From Proteromonas lacertae (Eukaryota > Sar > Bigyra > Opalinata > Proteromonadidae): a DNA stretch of 64,000 nucleotides. Made by a program: the position numbers and the translations under genes. Where the stretch lies: contig NGBS01001161.1 in NCBI GenBank assembly GCA_002245135.1, forward strand, positions 62,001 through 126,000, given 5' to 3'. The notes under the pieces were generated by a model. It was not told the origin of the DNA. It was given only the letters and a program-made list of their open reading frames with translations, and made no database searches. Shown piece by piece: positions 37,380 to 50,412 of this stretch (position 1 is the first letter of the stretch; each line of letters starts with the position of its first letter).

Positions 37380-39180
37380 TTAATCATTTTTTTTAGGAGG
37401 TTTACACGAAAATCTATTTACATCCATCAAATTCTTAATACTACTTGGTGTATCAATTCCCATATTCACAGTGGAATGAATTGGAGCTCCTAATAGCGTA
37501 TAATACCCTACTAAACTTGTAAATATATCAACAATTGTCTAATTTCATTATATGAAATAATTATACAGAAAAAGCAAGAATGCACAAAAGCCATAATATC
37601 AACACAACAATTCCTTGAAAATGAAATCCATCAGATATTGAAAAAGGCATTTTATCTGGCAAGTTATGAATAACAAAACGACACATCTAATCATTAAAAT
37701 AGCAATTATAAATATTATTATACAACAGCAATTAAAGGAATAGGACAATATGCTAATCTATCAGAAATTGGATAAAGAGGTTACAAATATTTATGAATTA
37801 AAAAGAAATAAATGATCAATACCTCAACAAAAAAAGGATATATCAATAAATGCTCTTTTTACTTGAGGTTCAATTAAATCATATCCAAAAATTGCTATTC
37901 ATTAAAATATAAATATATACAATTAAATTCTAAGTAATTTTCTTTAGTAAAACCATTATTTTTACATAAAAATCCATGTTTCACCCAATCAACAGCTATT
38001 TCTATAGCTCCAGCAAATAAACATCTAAGAATGTAAGTTCCAAATGTTGTTCCTGGATTTTTTGGATAAGATAATAAAACTAATGATAAATTACATAATA
38101 ATTCAAATCTTTCTACAATATCTAAACATAATGTTTGAAATAATCTATTCTGATCATAATTCTTAAACACGACAGATTTTATTTCTGAGAAATTGTTACT
38201 TAATAATAAAGAAAAGAAATAAGAAAATGAAGAGTAATTTATATTAAATAATTCTAATAATAATGATCATATAAAATGATATATCAAAAGTTACAGATAA
38301 TGTAATGACCTGTAAATATTTTATAAATGTATGAGAAACGAAACAAATTGTACAAAGAAATGTATCTTTGAATAGTTCCTTTGTTTTATTTGGTTCATAT
38401 TCACATTCATAATACAAACCATTTAATGCATCCTATTTTATATAAAAAATTAAATATTAATATATATATGTTATGATATACATGACATAATGATGCAAGT
38501 AATGTATTAGCAATATCCAACATATTATATATCACATAAAACTTCATTAATTCTTGACCTCTGATTAAATGATACAATTTAGTAAATGAGACGAAAAATA
38601 GACAATATAATGATATCAAAAATATCAAAAACCTTAAACAATCAAATAAATGAGTTCTATGTAAGTTGAGGGAATAATAACCAAATGTAATAATATATTT
38701 TATAACATTTAATATGATATAACATATTCTCAATGGCAAATATATTACATAAGATAGCCATATACATAAAGTAAGCAAAAAACCAAACCACATTGGCTTT
38801 TCTAGCGTCAATGGCAATGCAAATATTGCTCGAACTGAATCATGGTTTATTTCTGCTTTTTTGGTTGTTGCTTCATTATGATCGTAATTCCAAGAGTAGT
38901 TTCTTTCTACAAATTGCATTAGTGATAATTCTTGCATGAAATAACCAAATTTTCTTGAAATTCGATTCTTTGAGTCTGTATTTGGCGGATTAATATATTT
39001 CCTAATTCATTTATATATCATTAGTCTAAATACTTAGTTGTTCTCATTTTATAACACTTCTTTGGTGTTACTATTGGTTCCAACTAGTTAATTTCAATAG
39101 AAATACAATACAGCTGCACCATTTTTAATAATAGTTTCCAATTCAGAAATACGCTTCTCAAGTTCATCGTATTTGTCCAT
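37380..39180 (-). CDS. TAPT1: TAPT1/POD1 family membrane protein
   Basis: TAPT1-type proteins are multi-pass ER/ciliary-base proteins. ATG at 39178-39180 (MDKYDELEKRISELE), stop at 37380-37382. After a short coiled coil come several membrane helices and the family core: LPLRICYIILNVIKYII, YHLIRGQELMKFYVIYNML, SNNFSEIKSVVFKNYDQN, DIVERFELLCNLSLVLL and EIAVDWVKHGFLCK. Introns are mostly 28-50 nt GT-AG. One, at 38234-38282, is 49 nt and starts ATATCATTTT and ends TTA[AC]; removing it makes VITLSVTFD-SSFSYFFSLLLSNNFSEIK align without a gap to human VITLNVAINSHNKS... (see findings). It looks intact. Confidence 0.9.
38234..38282 (-). other. Putative U12-type AT-AC intron in TAPT1 (49 nt)
   Basis: 5' end ATATCATTTT, a branch-like TTATTTAAT nine bases before the 3' end, and 3' end AATTAC. 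No GT-AG choice in this stretch gives the conserved frame; this one does, with no gap against the family. Confidence 0.75.
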
Positions 39181-39360
39181 CTTTTGAAATTATATAAAAA
39201 TGATCGTTTCACATATAACGACTATATATTTTGAATGAAAAAGAAAAAACGAATAGACTGAGCTTTACTATTCAATAATATTATCAGACTTTATCTATCA
39301 ATCCAACAAACAAATACACTGATGAAAATTAATTAATAATATTTAGTCAAATACTGTAAT

Positions 39361-42300
39361 TTACTTACTTGCTTTCTTACTTCTACATCTCATTATCATA
39401 ACAATTGCTACACCAACAATTATACCTCCACCAATAACACATCCAATTACAATTCCAGTTATTGCACCAGAATTTGTACTGCATTCATCAATTTCAGGAA
39501 ACCATCTTGCTTCTTCATTATCAATCAATTTACATTCACGAGATTTATACCCAGAACTCATTCCTTCACATTTTTTTAATCCCAACTTTCCTACTGGAGT
39601 TTCTGGATAACCATCTTCAGCTTTACAAGATAATGGTTTAAATTCTACTTTCATTTTCACACTTGTTTCTTTAACACCATCAGATACAGTAAATGTATAT
39701 TCTTGAAGACTTTGAGCACTTTGAACCATTCCAGTTATTAATCCTGTTGTTGGATTTAATTCTAATCCTTCTGGTAATGCTATTAAAGAAATATATAAAT
39801 GAAGAATATTATTAAATACGAGGAGTTACTTTATATTCTAAGTTTTCTCCAACTGCATCAAATAATACAACATTTATTAATCCTGAAGATGAGTATGAAA
39901 CAGAAACACTTACAACTCCATCACCATCAGTTGTACTATCATCTGGTATAATGATTACTGGCTTTTCAGGCATAACAACTGTGATTCTAATATTAGCATT
40001 GGCTGTTCTACTACCTGTTATTGTTAAATGATATTCTTTTTCATTCATTCCACTTTGAGCATATCCAGATAAAAGTCCTGTTTTTACATCTAATGATAAT
40101 TTGGATGGTAAATCTATTTAAATTAAAATAAAATAAAGAAATTAATACTTGGTGTAATTATATAAGTTAAATTCTTACCAGTTACATTTAACAGTTCTTT
40201 ATTATCCATCTTATCACCTGCTGTAATTATTATACTACCAGGATTAGAAATAATAATTGGATAATCTGATATTGTCACTGATATTTTGATATCTCTTTCA
40301 GCTACTTTTTCTGTATCATTTGTAAAACATTTCACTTTATATGATGTTTCAGCTATCTCTCTCATTGTTGTCTTTCCTTTTAACATTCCATTTTCAAATG
40401 ATATACCTTCTGGTAATTTACCAACTAATTCATATTTTATATCTTTACCATAACATTTAATTATTTCATTTAATTCATAATTTTCAAAATAATATAATTC
40501 TACATTTGGACTAAATCTAGCGACTATTGGGAAATCAGAAATTGAAAATTTCACTTTGACAGAATATTCTACAAATCCATTTGAATTACTTGCTTTTACA
40601 CTGATTTCAACTGTCTCTTCTCTAAAATATTGACCAAATAATGTTCCTGTTTCACTATTAAGATGGATTCCATCAGGTAGTGTTTCAACTTCATTATAAA
40701 CAACATTTTCTCCAACTATTTTTGAGAATACTATATCTTTGAAATTATCACCTACATAAAGATCTATAGTTTCATTCAAATAAAACAAATATGGTTTATT
40801 TGAAGCAACTACTTCTAATTGTATCTTTATATCCACATCTCCATTTTCACTCTTAGCTGTAATTGTATATTCTTGTTTTGGAGTTACCTCAAGTGGTCTT
40901 CCTTGTAATTTTCCATTTGAATCAACTGTAATACCATTAATAGTTGGATTAATTGTATATTCAGTAATACTACCAAATACTGTGAATAAAACTAAATCCT
41001 TCACTGTATCTCCTGTGGTAAATGAATATTCACTTTCTTGATATGATACTATTGGTTTTTCTTTACAATTACTTGATAATTCTTCCCATTCTGGTTCAAA
41101 ACCATTTGGACAATATAATACTCTTTTTCCTGAATCACATTCCTTTGTCACTATTGAATTTGAATATGTTTCTTCAACTACACCTGCTATTGCTGCACAT
41201 TTTGTAACAGGACATATCATATATTGAATTTCTCTTATATACATAAAATACATTGCAGGTTCCCAATCAGTTAAACTTCCTACATATTCAGGAGTTGTAG
41301 TTTTAATTTTTGACATAATAGTTGTTTTCTCTTCATACAAATTTGATTTAATTGTTGGATATTCTGTTGAACCATATTTGATGTTTATATAATCATCACT
41401 CGTCTTATGTAAAACATCAGCAGTTTTATCATCATATGTTGTGTAACTTACATCCATCTTCTTAGGATGTGTAGTAGTATCAGTAATTAAATTGAATTGA
41501 TTAAATGTTCCATATGTATTTTCAGGGAATGACACTTCAACATATGGAATAACAGTATCTTTATCTGCTTTTGGAACTTCATGCTGCCAAAATGTGTTAA
41601 CTTTATCATCAAAAGCTTTAGTAGCTCTATTAAGTCCTTGTTCAGCAGATTCTATCAGTCACTGTTGTATATTGATTCAAATGAAGACAATCATCAGTAG
41701 CTAATAATAATAAATAATAGTGATATTATATATAAATACCATCCTTTAGTAATAATTTTGCCATTGAATTAACTTGTGGTTTGCCTTCTTCATTATTTAA
41801 TCTATGTAATTCAATTGCTATTGTATTTGGATTTGTTTTTATTAAATTTGATGGAATTATTAATGATATATCTTTTAAAGTATCAAATCCTTTATCTGCA
41901 AATGTATCAGCAGTTATTTCACTTCTATTATTATATTATATATATATATATATATAATATTAATATATAATACTCTGGCAAATTTCTAGTGTATATTTTT
42001 TCTCCATTTATATATAAGATAATTCCACTTTTATGACCAACATTTAGTTTTAAAGCAATTTCTTTGCTTAAATCTGGGAAATCTTTAATAAGTCTTAGAT
42101 AAACAGTTGTTGTTGAATAATCTGGTAATTCTGATAATTTATATTCAGTCCAACTCTTTTTAGCAGTTTTACTATTCCATCCTTCAGAATAAGTTGTTGA
42201 ATATTCCCACTTAGCTGATAGAAAATACAAATAAGTAACTATAATATAAAATATAGAATGAAATATATACAATCATATTCTTTCATAACTTCATATTGAC

Positions 42301-45300
42301 CCCAACTAAATCTTCCAATTGCATCTAATTTCACATGTCCTTGATATGTTTCAATATACATACAATAATCATTTGAATTTTTATCTGCGCTTATTACTTT
42401 TGATTTATATTTATCTTGTGGTAAACACATACTAATTTCATGTTGTTCATTTCCATCAAATGAAAATTGACTTATACTATAGATTTCTTCTTCTTTACTA
42501 TTCTTAAGTGAATATTCTATGCAAGATCCTACAGTTGCTGTTTTTACTTTAATTCTGTATAGTATCTTGTTTTCATTACTACATTCAGTTGTTATATTGG
42601 ATGAAATTACTTCTAACTTCAAAGTTGTTTTATATTCTCCTGCATTATTTGATGCTGTTATTGTATATTCAGTTAATGGAAATACAGCTGTTGTTTTACC
42701 ATATATTCTTCCATTTGTCGTATTAAATACCAAACCATCAGGTAATTTCTTATCTATTGTTGCTATTTCAAAATAAACTTCTGATTTTGGTGCTATATAA
42801 ATATCTTGATCAATATAGAGTTTATGGGATGATGGGTTATATGAGATAATAGGTTTTGATATTTCAAAATTCAATACATACTTCATATAGTTTTGATTTA
42901 TGGAGGTGAAATGAAGCACTTTCATTCCATTCAAATAGAAATCAGAATTCATTGTTTCGTAATTATTATAATTTGTTGATATTAGACCAGTGTATAGCAT
43001 ATATTTTCCTGGAACAAAACAGAATGATCTATGCACAGGTAAATCTCCAACTTCTTGATAATAAGTACTATATTTATCAAAAGTTGTTATACCTTTAACA
43101 TCTTGAAATCTAACACTAATTGTCTTATATTGTTTATTCCATGTTGAATCAATTATATGATACATCATTACTTCTCCATCTGCACATCCATTTACAACAT
43201 AAAATAAAACTGATTCAATGATTTGATCATTCTCTGTTACACCTTTCGCTGTTATTTTAAGGGATAATCCATTAGCTATACTTCTAGGAAATGCTGTTAA
43301 AGTAAATATCTCATTGTCATATGAAAATCCTGGCGGTAATGACTCAAATGAATATGAAATTGCCATTCCATTTTCAGTTGATAGTAAAAATTGTTCTCTT
43401 AAACCTAATGTTAATCTTAATTCAGTTGATTTTTCACCAGTCTTTATATTGGTAAAATAAATTCCATTAACTTTTAAAGTGCCTTGAATTGTGATATAAA
43501 TTGTTGATGTGTAGGTCTTATCATCACTTGAAGTTGCTATTACATTGTATTTTTGTAAAGTAATTCCTTTAGCTCCTTCTGCTGGAATTCCTGTAATCAT
43601 ACCACTGTTCTTATTGATTGATAATCCTTGTGGTAAATCAATATCTGTTTTAAATGATTTAAATGTAATTTCATTGTTATATTTCTTAACTATATTTTCA
43701 TTAATTGCTAAACCAACTGTATATGTAGCTATTGGAGTTTCATATTCAAATATTTCATTGTTTGGAACATAATAATACATGGAATCTGGTACTAATTCGA
43801 ATTTTTCTCCACCTTTCTTCTTATATTCTAAAGCAATACCACTTGGTCCATTCTGTTGAACATACATAATCTTTAAATTGTATGAGTCATCATTTAATGT
43901 AAATACACCTTGAGCTGATGTATAATTGTGACATCCACTGTTATCTACTACCAACTCATTATTAATATATAACCAACTAGCATCACTGGATGATAATTGA
44001 AACTCATATTCACCTGCATCAGCTGCTTTATTTATTCTTATATAACCTTCCCAATAAACTGCAAAATCTTGATAAAAATCTTTTCCTAAACCAGCCCATA
44101 ATATCTGTTTCTCACTTAACTCATGATTTGGATTCTTTTCTATTCTTGCGACTTCTGTTTCGGTATTACTCATTGATGTATCATATGGAGTATTACATTG
44201 TCTATCAAATGATGATATTTTCAAATAATATCCAACAATCCCATTGAATTTATGTTCTATTAGTATTTACATAAATAACTATTATAATATACCTGTAACT
44301 CTTAAGGTGAATATGACTGTATTAGTAATAGAATACTTATTTGAACATGTAAGGTGATAGGTTTTTGGAATTTCTAATTGTTCTTGTGGATTTCCTGAAA
44401 TAGAATTCTTTTTAATTTCTAAACCATTAGGAAGTGTTTCACCATCATTAAACTTACAGGTATAATCTTCTGAACCAGTTATTCTGAAATTAACTGTAGA
44501 AACAGCATCATACAATAACACAAACTCTGATTTTTCCATTGATAAGTCATAAACTGGATGAGCTTCAGAATCATCTATTAAATAGATAATATATTTAATA
44601 TGTATATACGAGTTGTGAATGATATTACTGATGGAGATTCATCACCTGGCTTTTTATATAAGAAATTGAATATCCAAGAACAAGTTTTTTTATTATATGG
44701 TATAAAAGAGAATAGTTGAATATAAACTACATGTTCTCCTGCTGATAAATCTACACTAATAGTCTTGCTTACTGTATTAGCAACACATTCTTCAGTGTAT
44801 AATTTGGGTATATCTAAATCATCTATAAATACTTTAATAATCATTCCTTCACTTATTGTAGCAATAAATTCATATTTTCCTGTATTATCAATGTCAATAT
44901 GACCTTCAAATTCAGCTGTAAATGAATAAACCTCACTTGCAGTAATACCTAATTTCTTATACCAAGTATAATAATATGAATCAGCTGCATCTAAACCAGA
45001 TAAATCTGGTATAATTTTACTGTATGATTCTCTAACTGTAACATCAATGTTATTATCATCACAATCCTTTTTATCTAAGGTATTAAATTTAACCCATACT
45101 CCATTTTTATCTTCAGCATTAACATGTTTTAATAATATTGTAGTTGTTTTAATACCAGCACCATTAGTTGCTTTAACTGTCAATGTCACATCCATATCTT
45201 CATGATAATTAGTAAAAGAAAGTATTCCTGTTTTGGAATCTATGGTAATACCTTTAGCTGAAGAAGGATCTCTCACAATGTCATATAAAACAGGTTGACC

Positions 45301-45622
45301 ATCAGCCTTACATGTGAATTGCTTATTAAATACACCAGAAATGCTTAATTCAGTAATACCACAGTCTACATATGATGGAGCAATTACATCATTTGCCATT
45401 TTTGATGTCTTTTTATATTCATAGTCATTTCTATGTTCTAAATCACTGGAGTGTGAATTTGCAACACCTGCATAAACTTTTCTCAAGTAGTAATTGCCAT
45501 GATCTCCTCTTTCAGCTGTTGTTGCTGTTGCAACTTGTCCAACTACAACACAGATAGCTATATTATAGATAAATCGTTACTATACTGAGTAATAATTCAA
45601 GATAGAATGAATAATAATTCAT
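39361..45622 (-). CDS. Giant type I surface protein with PA14, discoidin-like and Ig-like (He_PIG) repeats
   Basis: About 1,950 residues. ATG at 45620-45622; the signal peptide (MNYYSFYLELLLT then ICVVVGQVATA) is split by a 28-nt intron. Order: a first PA14-like domain; further Ig-like units; a clear PA14/GLEYA domain (WAGLGKDFYQDFAVYWEGYI; VVDNSGCHNYTSAQGVFTL); a beta-rich carbohydrate-binding-like segment; an F5/8 discoidin-like part (RATKAFDDKVNTFWQHE); a Cys-rich knot; then He_PIG repeats (LPDGIHLNSETGTLFG; LPEGLELNPTTGLITG). It ends with a membrane helix (ITGIVIGCVIGGGIIVGVAI) and a short basic tail, RCRSKKASK. Probably an adhesion or recognition protein. One apparent extra base near 41653 breaks the frame before the discoidin-like part. 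Confidence 0.85.
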
Positions 45623-46009
45623 GTTATATTTTGGCGTGTTTAGGGGGTATTGTTATAACTTCCATATTTTTAAATTGGTTTGTGTGAATTTTTGGTACTC
45701 CAAAAAATATAATATTCTAATAAGGATAATTTAAAACTGTCATAACCTGTAGGTTACATATATATGTGACTGTTCAGCTTATAAGCATTTACAGAAACAA
45801 ACGATTGGTTGTAATCTAGTGTTTTTTGTGTTAATCTTCATATAATCATGATTGTAATTACATAATTATGCTATGTATATCATTCTAAACATATATATTC
45901 TACTGATTTTTGTTATAAAGAAGTTAAAACTATTTTCATCATAACAACAAAAAATATATATAGAAATAATATATTTCCATTAATTGAATAAAATATTAAA
46001 AAAAATAAC
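45623..46009. other. Intergenic, promoter of the surface protein gene
   Basis: About 390 AT-rich bases between the surface protein ATG and the 3' end of the next minus-strand gene. I see nothing coding or structured. Confidence 0.35.
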
Positions 46010-46743
46010 TTACCACTTTCCTGAATAACGAGATTCTGGAATCTTCCAAGGATATGCTCTTCCCGGAACTGGTGGTAAACCCTTGCTAATATAATCATCA
46101 ACAATAGATCCAGCTTCTTTTTCCCACCACTATATCAATAAAACAATAAAAAATATATATAAATACTTCATGTGGTAGATGATCTGGTTCATGTGCTTTG
46201 CATAATGTCTCAAACTCTTTATCACTAATAGATTTAACAAATGGAGCTAAATCATCCTTTGTTTTTACTGAATGAATATAACCTTCTTTTGGTACAACCC
46301 ATTCTATTACTTGAATATGTTGAGCTTCTCCTGCATTCCACATATGCTTCAATTCTGCTTTATAAGAACTTGGAATATGTTTATTATCTGGATTGTAAAT
46401 AACGTTGATAACTTCTGGTCGGCATTGTTGTCTATCCAATTCATGGTGATAGTTGTATCCAACATAGGGATTTCCTTCACGTGGAACAACAGGATGTTCA
46501 TTAAATGAACGATCTCTATTAATTATTGTATAATATAAAAACAATACATTGGCGATGGATAACGAAAGCCTTTAGATATTGAACCAGGTGGATTTCTGGA
46601 AGGGATTATAAAAGTGGGATGAAATGTTACATAATCTTTAATCTAACAGCATTATATAAGTATTAAAAATATACCTTCTTGTATGTTTTATTTTTGATAA
46701 TCTTATCACAAAGCTTGTCAGCTGCTTTAAATAACTTATCCAT
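46010..46743 (-). CDS. Conserved-looking hypothetical protein (~215 residues)
   Basis: I do not recognise it. ATG at 46741-46743 (MDKLFKAADKLCDKIIKN), stop at 46010-46012, four exons with introns of 30-45 nt. The sequence is not low-complexity: FHPTFIIPSRNPPGSISKGF, VVPREGNPYVGYNYHHELD, IQVIEWVVPKEGYIHSVK and GLPPVPGRAYPWKIPESRY. The Pro/Gly/Tyr-rich, loop-like pattern and lack of membrane helices recall small structural proteins such as microtubule-inner or mitochondrial-complex proteins, but that is only an impression. The reading frames join cleanly, so it is a real gene. Confidence 0.65.
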
Positions 46744-46942
46744 TGAGATTTATGAATTGACCTATGTATTAAAAATAACACACTGTTGAATATATATAAA
46801 TATGACGAGAATAAAAAACAAGTAGAAGAAGATAAAAAGAAATTAAAAATACTCAAAAAAGCTTGAGAGGATTTGATATATCTCAGATTTTATTTCATTT
46901 TATCGTTCTATAAACAACATTTTGTATTAAGAAATCGTAAAA

Positions 46943-47644
46943 ATGGGTACTGTTACTTCAAGAACTATGCGAGCATGGAAATACAAAAATGATCGCAGGG
47001 TTTTGTTTTTAGGCTTATCAGGTTCTGGTAAAAGTTATATCTTTTTATTTGAAATTATATCTACTATCCTTAATAATGTACCAATTATATCTTTCATTAT
47101 TAATGGTAAAACACAACAAGATCTACCTAAAACTGAGACATATGTAATACATAAATACAGAACACAAGGATTGAAGTTTTATATTTGGGTATTTATAATA
47201 ATAATAATCAATAAATAGGATGTAAGTGGTTCAGATGCAGATCGTTTGCTATGGAGGCATTATTATACAGGATGCAATGTATAATAATAAAAAATATCTT
47301 AATTGAATAGGGAATAGTGTTTGTAATTGATGGAGGAGATAGTGAATCTTTGGATTTAGCTAAAAGAGAACTTGAAATATGTGTAAAAGATAATCAATTA
47401 ACTGATAGTGTAATATTAGTATTAAATAATAAATGTGATATTGAGCCACATATTACAAATGAAGAATTATCAAAGCAATTCAATTTGGAAGAGTATTTCT
47501 TATATTTTCTAATTATATATTTGTGATAGAATATGTAAAAATCATAAATATACACTTATGGAGGTATGTACAATAACAGGATATCATATAAATGATGCTG
47601 TGGATTGGATGTGTGAAAATCTGCAAGATATCCCTAATACTTAA
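46943..47644 (+). CDS. ARF-like small GTPase with degenerate switch II and an AT-AC intron
   Basis: About 180 residues. MGTVTSRT gives a Gly2 N-myristoylation site typical of ARF/ARL proteins. P-loop GLSGSGKS, NKxD motif LNNKCD, and WRHYYTGCNGIVFVIDGGD as in ARFs (WRHYFQNTQGLIFVVDSND). Switch II reads WDVSGSDADR where ARFs have WDVGGQDKIR, so the catalytic Gln is Ser. The P-loop exon is joined to LPKTETYVIHKYR by a 45-nt intron (47037-47081) that begins ATATCTTTTT and ends GTAC; without its removal the protein would carry a 15-residue insert after the P-loop. Later introns (near 47190, 47278 and 47490) are ordinary GT-AG. Stop at 47642-47644. Confidence 0.87.
47037..47081 (+). other. Putative U12-type AT-AC intron in the ARF-like gene (45 nt)
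   Basis: 5' splice site ATATCTTTTT, branch ATCCTTAAT (U12 consensus TTCCTTRAY) and 3' end AATGTAC, with the branch about 8 bases before it. Removal gives GLSGSGKS-SIISFIINGK, which aligns base for base with ARF GLDGAGKTTILYKLKLGE. Confidence 0.85.
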
Positions 47645-47828
47645 TGTTTATTATAATATAAGATATATATATATATATAAATTGAATATGTATTGTGTAA
47701 TATGTTTGAAATGTTAATTTATCTAAATTACATTCTTTTTCTTTTTAATGAGCAAGTTATCTAAATATATTCTTCTCTATTTGTATGGTAAAAAAAGGAG
47801 TGTATATAATGTATATTTTAATTAAAAA

Positions 47829-49079
47829 TTAAGTTAACAAATGTAAAGGAAAGAAGCCAGGTTCGACATCAATTGGATTATCAACTTCATCTTGTAACTT
47901 AGATTCAAATGGAGGTATTACTCCATGCTCTAAACATACAGATGCAAATGCTTCTTTAGTAACAGTATCACTTAATGGATTTTTATCAATATCTAACATT
48001 TCTTTAAACATAATTAACACTATTTCTTCATTCAATTGTGTAGATTCTGATAAACAATGTTTTAATAAATCTGATAATTCACTAAGTGATAATGTCTGAC
48101 TTTGATCATAATCAAACCTTACAAATAATTCTTGTAATATAGCGCCATTTATTTGATTTTGTTTATCCCAAGCATTCATACATATTTCCAGTATATTATC
48201 TAATTCACATTTTGTTTTACTTATCATCTTCTTAGTTGTATCTCTTTCTACTTCTTCAATTTTTCTTAATTTTTCTAATAATTCATTTCTTACAGTATCA
48301 TGTAAAGGCAATCGATCAATTGCTAAAAATGGAACAGATTTTGGAAAAACTTCTAAGATTGCTTTTTTTACATTTACTGTTGGAACATAATAATAAGTTT
48401 TAGTGTTCAATGCACGAGTTAATTCTCCAAGTGTTGCTATTGGTTGATCAGAAGCTAATCGATTTAATAATCTCAAATATGCGTGACACATTCTAGGTGA
48501 ATATTTTTTACTTTCAGTTATTCCTGTTAATTTACTGAATAAAACAAATCTCTTGTGTTTAGAACCGAATTGTCTTATAAATTTAATTAATCCAATTGTA
48601 TTTTGACTAGCTACAGATTTCATACCAAATTTTCTTAAAAAATAATCGTTTATAAATTGAGGTAATGACATTCTAGCTTTACCTAGACAATCATCATGAT
48701 AATCTGCTGGTATTTTCATTCTATATATATCTTGTATCATTGTCATCACTTGTCCTGCATTAAGTTGTATAAATTCTGCATCTTCTACATTTGTGAATGA
48801 ACTCCATGGATTGGTAATGATTGATAAACTTGGTGGTCGCTTAGTTGCAGCTAATTCAGATCTTAATGAATCTACTTCATTTTTGAAAGCTAAATTTTCT
48901 GTTGTTATTTTTGTATTCTCTAATCTTAATCTATTTATATAATTATTATATTTTTATATTTTTATACTTTTTTACTTCATTTATTAATACTTCTCTTTGC
49001 TTTACCATCACTCCTTCTACTTCAATTCCTCTTTCATTTTCTTCTTGTTTATTTTGCCAATATAAAGCTTCTTCTTTCT

Positions 49080-49116
<37 letters not shown>

Positions 49117-50323
49117 ATACAGCTTCTTTTCTTTCTTCTTTTGCTTCATCTAATAATTTTGTTAATATCTGAACTCTATCTTTCATCACTAATAATTCGT
49201 GTAATCTTTTCGATTCTTCTTCATATTTATCCTTCCAAAAATCAACTTCTTTTTCTAATCTCTTAATTTGTTTCTGGAATGAATCACTCTTTAGTTTATA
49301 TAACGCTAATGAACTTGCTAATTGTTCATTTGATACTTTCTTTGATTCAGCATCTCTTCGCTTCTAAATACATAGTAAATATAGCATATTTTTATACAAC
49401 TGTTTCTTCTCCTTCATCTAATATTCGATGTGCCATTCTTTCTACAGCTGGTAATACCATTTCATCAGTCTGTGGATTCATTGGAGGTGGAGTCTTAATT
49501 CTTGGTTTCTGCTTTAGTTGATATTTTTTATGGGATTTATCTGATTTTGGTCTTTTACTATTAGTATGTCTTTTGGGACTAGAATTGGAGGAAGAAATTA
49601 CATCTTCAGTATTTTCCATTAGTGCTGATTCTTTCTCTGTTTCATCAGGTAATTCCATTGGTTTTTTGTATAATGATTGTACAGATGGTAATACACTAAT
49701 TGAAATAATAATAATAACATTATCAATACTTTGTTTTAAATATTCTTTTACCATATTCACATGATAATTTTGTATCTAACGCATGTTTATGAACTCTATT
49801 TGCTTGTTCTATTTGTTCCATGTATTTTTTCAAATTTACTTTTTCACCTGTTGGTTCTATATCCATTTTTTCAACAATTATTTTTGCTATTTCTTGATCT
49901 GTCAACGTTTGTTTTCCTTCATCGGCATACAGATCTTTAGCTGCAGCTTGCTATAAATATTATATTATCACTGTTATTATACCAAAGGAGACCCCCAACC
50001 TTCCCATAATGCTCTTTTTTCAGCCACTCTATTTTGAATAGCTACTTCTCCTCTTAATGTATTATGTATCACTTTCATATGTTCATTATCTTCTTTTTCT
50101 TTCAGATAGTCTTTTTTCATTGCAGAAATTGTCTCCATTTGTTTTTTTTCTGGTCTTGCTTCGTACCTCAATTCTTCCATATGATCCTACAATTTCAAAC
50201 TTTTATTCATACTGATATTTTTTTGTATTTATCTTTCATTACTGGATTTTCTAAAGCTACTGTTTTTTCTATTTTTAGACCTGAAACTATTTTTGTTTGC
50301 AGGTCAATATCCCTTAAACTCAT
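47829..50323 (-). CDS. EF-hand and coiled-coil protein, possibly cytoskeletal
   Basis: ATG at 50321-50323 (MSLRDIDLQTKIVSGLK), stop at 47829-47831, about 730 residues in several exons. The N-terminal half is charged coiled coil (EELRYEARPEKKQMETIS), with a Ser/Lys/Pro-rich linker near 49.5 kb and more coiled coil to 48.8 kb. The C-terminal ~300 residues are globular (SLPQFINDYFLRKFGMKS), ending in helices with a good EF-hand loop, DYDQSQTLSLSELSD (ligands D1, D3, S5, T7, S9 and E12), and a degenerate partner, DIDKNPLSDTVTKEAF. In a flagellate this layout is common among axonemal or basal-body proteins, but I cannot name the family. Confidence 0.7.
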
Positions 50324-50412
50324 TTTAAAAAATTAAAAATATAAAACGACTTTGCTTGAAGTAATCAAGCCTATTCAATTATATTTCTTCATATTTTTAA
50401 GAATATAAGATA

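Noticed and set aside
47030-47130. Lineage-specific insert after the ARF P-loop
   Set aside because: The insert contains full U12-type splice signals; removing it gives a perfect alignment.
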